64,000 bases of DNA from Candidatus Schekmanbacteria bacterium (GTDB taxonomy: Bacteria; CSSED10-310; JACPHN01): the NCBI GenBank assembly GCA_016188575.1, contig JACPHN010000022.1:45397-109396 (forward strand), written 5' to 3'. Under the pieces are notes generated by a model that saw only the letters and a program-made list of their open reading frames with translations, was not told the origin of the DNA and did not search any database. The translations under genes and the position numbers were made by a program. Within the stretch, counting starts at the first letter, position 1; each line of letters opens with the position of its first letter. Positions 62,326-64,000 of the stretch are shown one piece after another.

Positions 62326-63927
62326 TTACGTGATGCCGGCCACCGCGATCTCCCCCGCCGCGGTCACGGCGATCGCGGTGCACTGGTCGAGCTGGCTCCC
62401 GCCCAGAAAGGTGGCGCGCTCGACGCGCGAGCCGTCCGGGTCGAGAACCGCGACGAAGGAGGAGCCGTCGGCGTCGAGGGCGCCCTGGAAAGCCCCGGCG
62501 GTCACCGGGAAGTCCGGCGAATAGGTAATGCCGCAGGTGTGGACCTCGTCCGCGGAGCTAACGGCGAGCCCGTAGACACGCTCGCCACCGGATCCCCCGA
62601 GAAAGGTGGAGTAGGCGATCGCTCCGCCGGCGTCGATCCTGGTGAGGAAGCCGTCATTGATCCCTCCGAGGGTGGCGTCGAGGGCGTTCACCGTCGGGAA
62701 GTCCACCGCGTCGGTCCATCCTCCGACGACCAGCGCGCCGTTGCTGTCAGCGGCGATGCCTGCCATGGTCTCCACGCCGTTGCCGCCCAGGTAGCTGGCG
62801 TAGCGCAACGACGCCCCGCCGGGAGCGATCGCGGCCACGAACAGGTCATCCGCGAGCTCGTCCCCGTTCTTGGTCGGCTGGAACGCGGCGACGACGGGAA
62901 AGTCCACGGAATCCGTCACCCCGGCGAGCAAGATCGTGCCGTCGGCGGCGACCGCGACGCGGGTGTCGTAGTCCTGGCCGCTGCCGCCGAGCAGGGTGGA
63001 GTAGAGGAGCTGCTTGCCGTCCGGGGAGAGCTTGCTCACGAAAGCCGTGGTGGAGTCAATGTCGCTCTGCAGGGCGCCCTGCAGCGGGAAATCCGCGGAG
63101 TACGTGTTCCCGGAGAGATAGATCTCGCCGCCGGAGCCCAGCGCCATGCCGCGGACGCTGTCCGCGTCCCCGCCTCCCCAGAAGGTGCCGTAGGCGACGA
63201 CCGGGTCGATCACGAGCGGGAGGTCGGGACGAACCGGGTCGCCGAGGTCGAAGCTCACTCGCCAGGAGCGGCCGGGCGCCGTCTCGACCGCGGCGAGCCG
63301 GTAGGCGCAGGCAACCATCTGCCGGGTCGCGCCTTCCGGCTGATAGGCACGCGGTCGCAGCAACCGCATCGTCTGGCCGCCCGCCGCGAGCACCAGCTCG
63401 CCTTCCGCCCCGAGGGTCACCGCCTCCGCTCCCTCGACCAGGAGCGCGGCTCGGCCGACATCGGTTCCGGGGGCAGCGATCAGGTCGAGCTCGACCGCCT
63501 GACCGCTCCCGTAGTAGGTCGCGTCGATGCCGGGGTAGACCGCCCGCGCGGTGACCCGCGCGAAGTGCGGCACGTCGGGCCGCCAGCGCGCCGGGTCGGC
63601 GCCGACGAAGTAACTGGTGCGCCCCGGCAGCGGCTCGCCGCCGAACAACCCGGAGCCGGGCGCGGCGCCGGCGAAGCGCAGGCGGATTCGCGCCGACTGC
63701 TGGCCGCGCCGCGGGACGATGTCGGCCTGGCCCGGCGACAGAATCATGTCGTAACCCCGCGCACGCGCCCAGAAACCGCCGCCGTCCGCCGACGGCTCGA
63801 AGTGGAGCGGCAAGCCGGCCAACAGCTCGGCGCCGTGAGGCGCCGGAGACCCCCCGGCCGCGGCCCCCCAGAGGCAAACGAGGACCGCAAGCGATGCCAG
63901 CAGCGGGCGGCGGAAACAGAACCTCAT
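62326..63927 (-). CDS. Exported SBBP beta-propeller protein, N-terminal part
   Basis: A 533-residue frame ending at TAA 62326-62328. It has a signal peptide (LLASLAVLVCLWGAAAG), an N-terminal domain of the DUF7948 type (GLPLHFEPSADGGGFWARARGYDMIL, RVTARAVYPGIDATYYGSG) and at least four SBBP propeller blades (YSADFPLQGALQSDIDSTTAFV, YLGGNGVETMAGIA). Between ACG and TCG, codons for the conserved Tyr in ITYSxDFPV are replaced by TAA; the downstream frame continues without a shift. Start ATG 63927 overlaps the stop of the upstream gene (ATGA). Confidence 0.8.
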   Translation of the reverse strand: MRFCFRRPLLASLAVLVCLWGAAAGGSPAPHGAELLAGLPLHFEPSADGGGFWARARGYDMILSPGQADIVPRRGQQSARIRLRFAGAAPGSGLFGGEPLPGRTSYFVGADPARWRPDVPHFARVTARAVYPGIDATYYGSGQAVELDLIAAPGTDVGRAALLVEGAEAVTLGAEGELVLAAGGQTMRLLRPRAYQPEGATRQMVACAYRLAAVETAPGRSWRVSFDLGDPVRPDLPLVIDPVVAYGTFWGGGDADSVRGMALGSGGEIYLSGNTYSADFPLQGALQSDIDSTTAFVSKLSPDGKQLLYSTLLGGSGQDYDTRVAVAADGTILLAGVTDSVDFPVVAAFQPTKNGDELADDLFVAAIAPGGASLRYASYLGGNGVETMAGIAADSNGALVVGGWTDAVDFPTVNALDATLGGINDGFLTRIDAGGAIAYSTFLGGSGGERVYGLAVSSADEVHTCGITYSPDFPVTAGAFQGALDADGSSFVAVLDPDGSRVERATFLGGSQLDQCTAIAVTAAGEIAVAGIT

Positions 63928-64000
63928 CGGCGGTGCTCCTTCTTTCTCCCCCAGGCCATCGCCCCGGCGAGCAACGCCAGCAACGGCAGCCACCACCCCC
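63924..64000 (-). CDS. C-terminal end of an exported protein with sorting-like tail (partial)
   Basis: Only the last 25 residues are in the window: hydrophobic LPLLALLAGAMAWGRKK followed by a basic end, preceded by WW and a Gly. This is the anchor part of a PEP-CTERM/GlyGly-CTERM-like signal. It ends 4 bp into the start of the propeller gene. Confidence 0.6.
   Translation of the reverse strand, partial: GWWLPLLALLAGAMAWGRKKEHRR

Noticed and set aside
1-64000. CRISPR array or cas genes
   Set aside because: No identical direct repeats with regular unique spacers. The ~43-bp spaced units at 58870-59104 are degenerate palindromes, and no cas genes are present.

Overview
The window is a high-GC (roughly two-thirds G+C), densely coded bacterial chromosome segment. 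Several features suggest a deltaproteobacterial-type lineage (Myxococcota or Binatota-like, probably from a metagenome). These include Cys-rich lipoprotein repeats of the DADCGDAGVC type, a DUF4388-TPR protein, a giant kinase-AAA-TPR regulator, several exported proteins with PEP-CTERM-like C-terminal tails, and many dispersed intergenic repeats. The assignment is inference from gene content, since no rRNA or other phylogenetic marker was used.

Layout. 1-9.9 kb: a lipoprotein, an AAA ATPase with a PD-(D/E)XK tail, a DUF4388-TPR protein, an N-formylglutamate amidohydrolase-like enzyme, a saccharopine-dehydrogenase-like oxidoreductase and a GYD protein. 9.9-12.3 kb: a decayed, repeat-rich area with a response-regulator remnant and an alpha/beta hydrolase. 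12.3-19.0 kb: an overlapping trio of lytic transglycosylase, stand-alone B12-binding protein and Ser/Thr kinase-AAA-TPR regulator. 19.1-23.1 kb: rarD and a large exported Ycf48/DUF11 protein. 23.7-26.3 kb: a DUF433/DUF5615 toxin-antitoxin pair and a broken insertion sequence. 26.5-31.9 kb: a TetR gene with a near-consensus promoter and palindromic operator, followed by a FAD oxidase / Fe-S protein / FAD oxidase operon whose first start codon lies inside a second copy of the operator. 33.0-36.3 kb: a diguanylate cyclase and mtnA. 36.3-41.1 kb: a DnaA-box-like cluster, then an autoregulated-looking TetR, a glycyl radical enzyme (GRE) and its radical SAM activase. 41.1-45.3 kb: an MBL hydrolase, recR, ybaB, a dnaX split into two frames, SRP RNA and three serine tRNAs. 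45.4-51.7 kb: an acyl-CoA dehydrogenase-like/methyltransferase pair, a holin-fold membrane protein, a lipid kinase and a PcRGLX/YetA-like exported polysaccharide lyase. 52.1-58.8 kb: an HlyD/ABC/permease exporter, a Cys/Met-metabolism PLP enzyme and a B12-type radical SAM protein. 58.9-64 kb: an array of GTCGAC-core palindromes about 43 bp apart, an Uma2 remnant, a pentapeptide-repeat protein and a beta-propeller surface protein interrupted by one in-frame stop.

How genes work together. The GRE module (TetR-GRE-activase) is a complete anaerobic radical-enzyme cassette under apparent self-control. The FAD/Fe-S/FAD operon resembles a GlcD/GlcF-type 2-hydroxyacid or related dehydrogenase complex under its own TetR. 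The exported proteins at 20-23, 49-52 and 61-64 kb share a sorting-tail design, suggesting a common surface-anchoring route. The recR-ybaB-dnaX-ffs-tRNA-Ser block is conserved housekeeping.

Several repeat families run through the window. The main one is about 100 bp (7374, 10863, 47757 and 51834, plus fragments) and it forms the ends of, or truncates, coding sequences. The dnaX break and the nonsense codon in the propeller gene could be real lesions or assembly errors; the sequence alone cannot decide.
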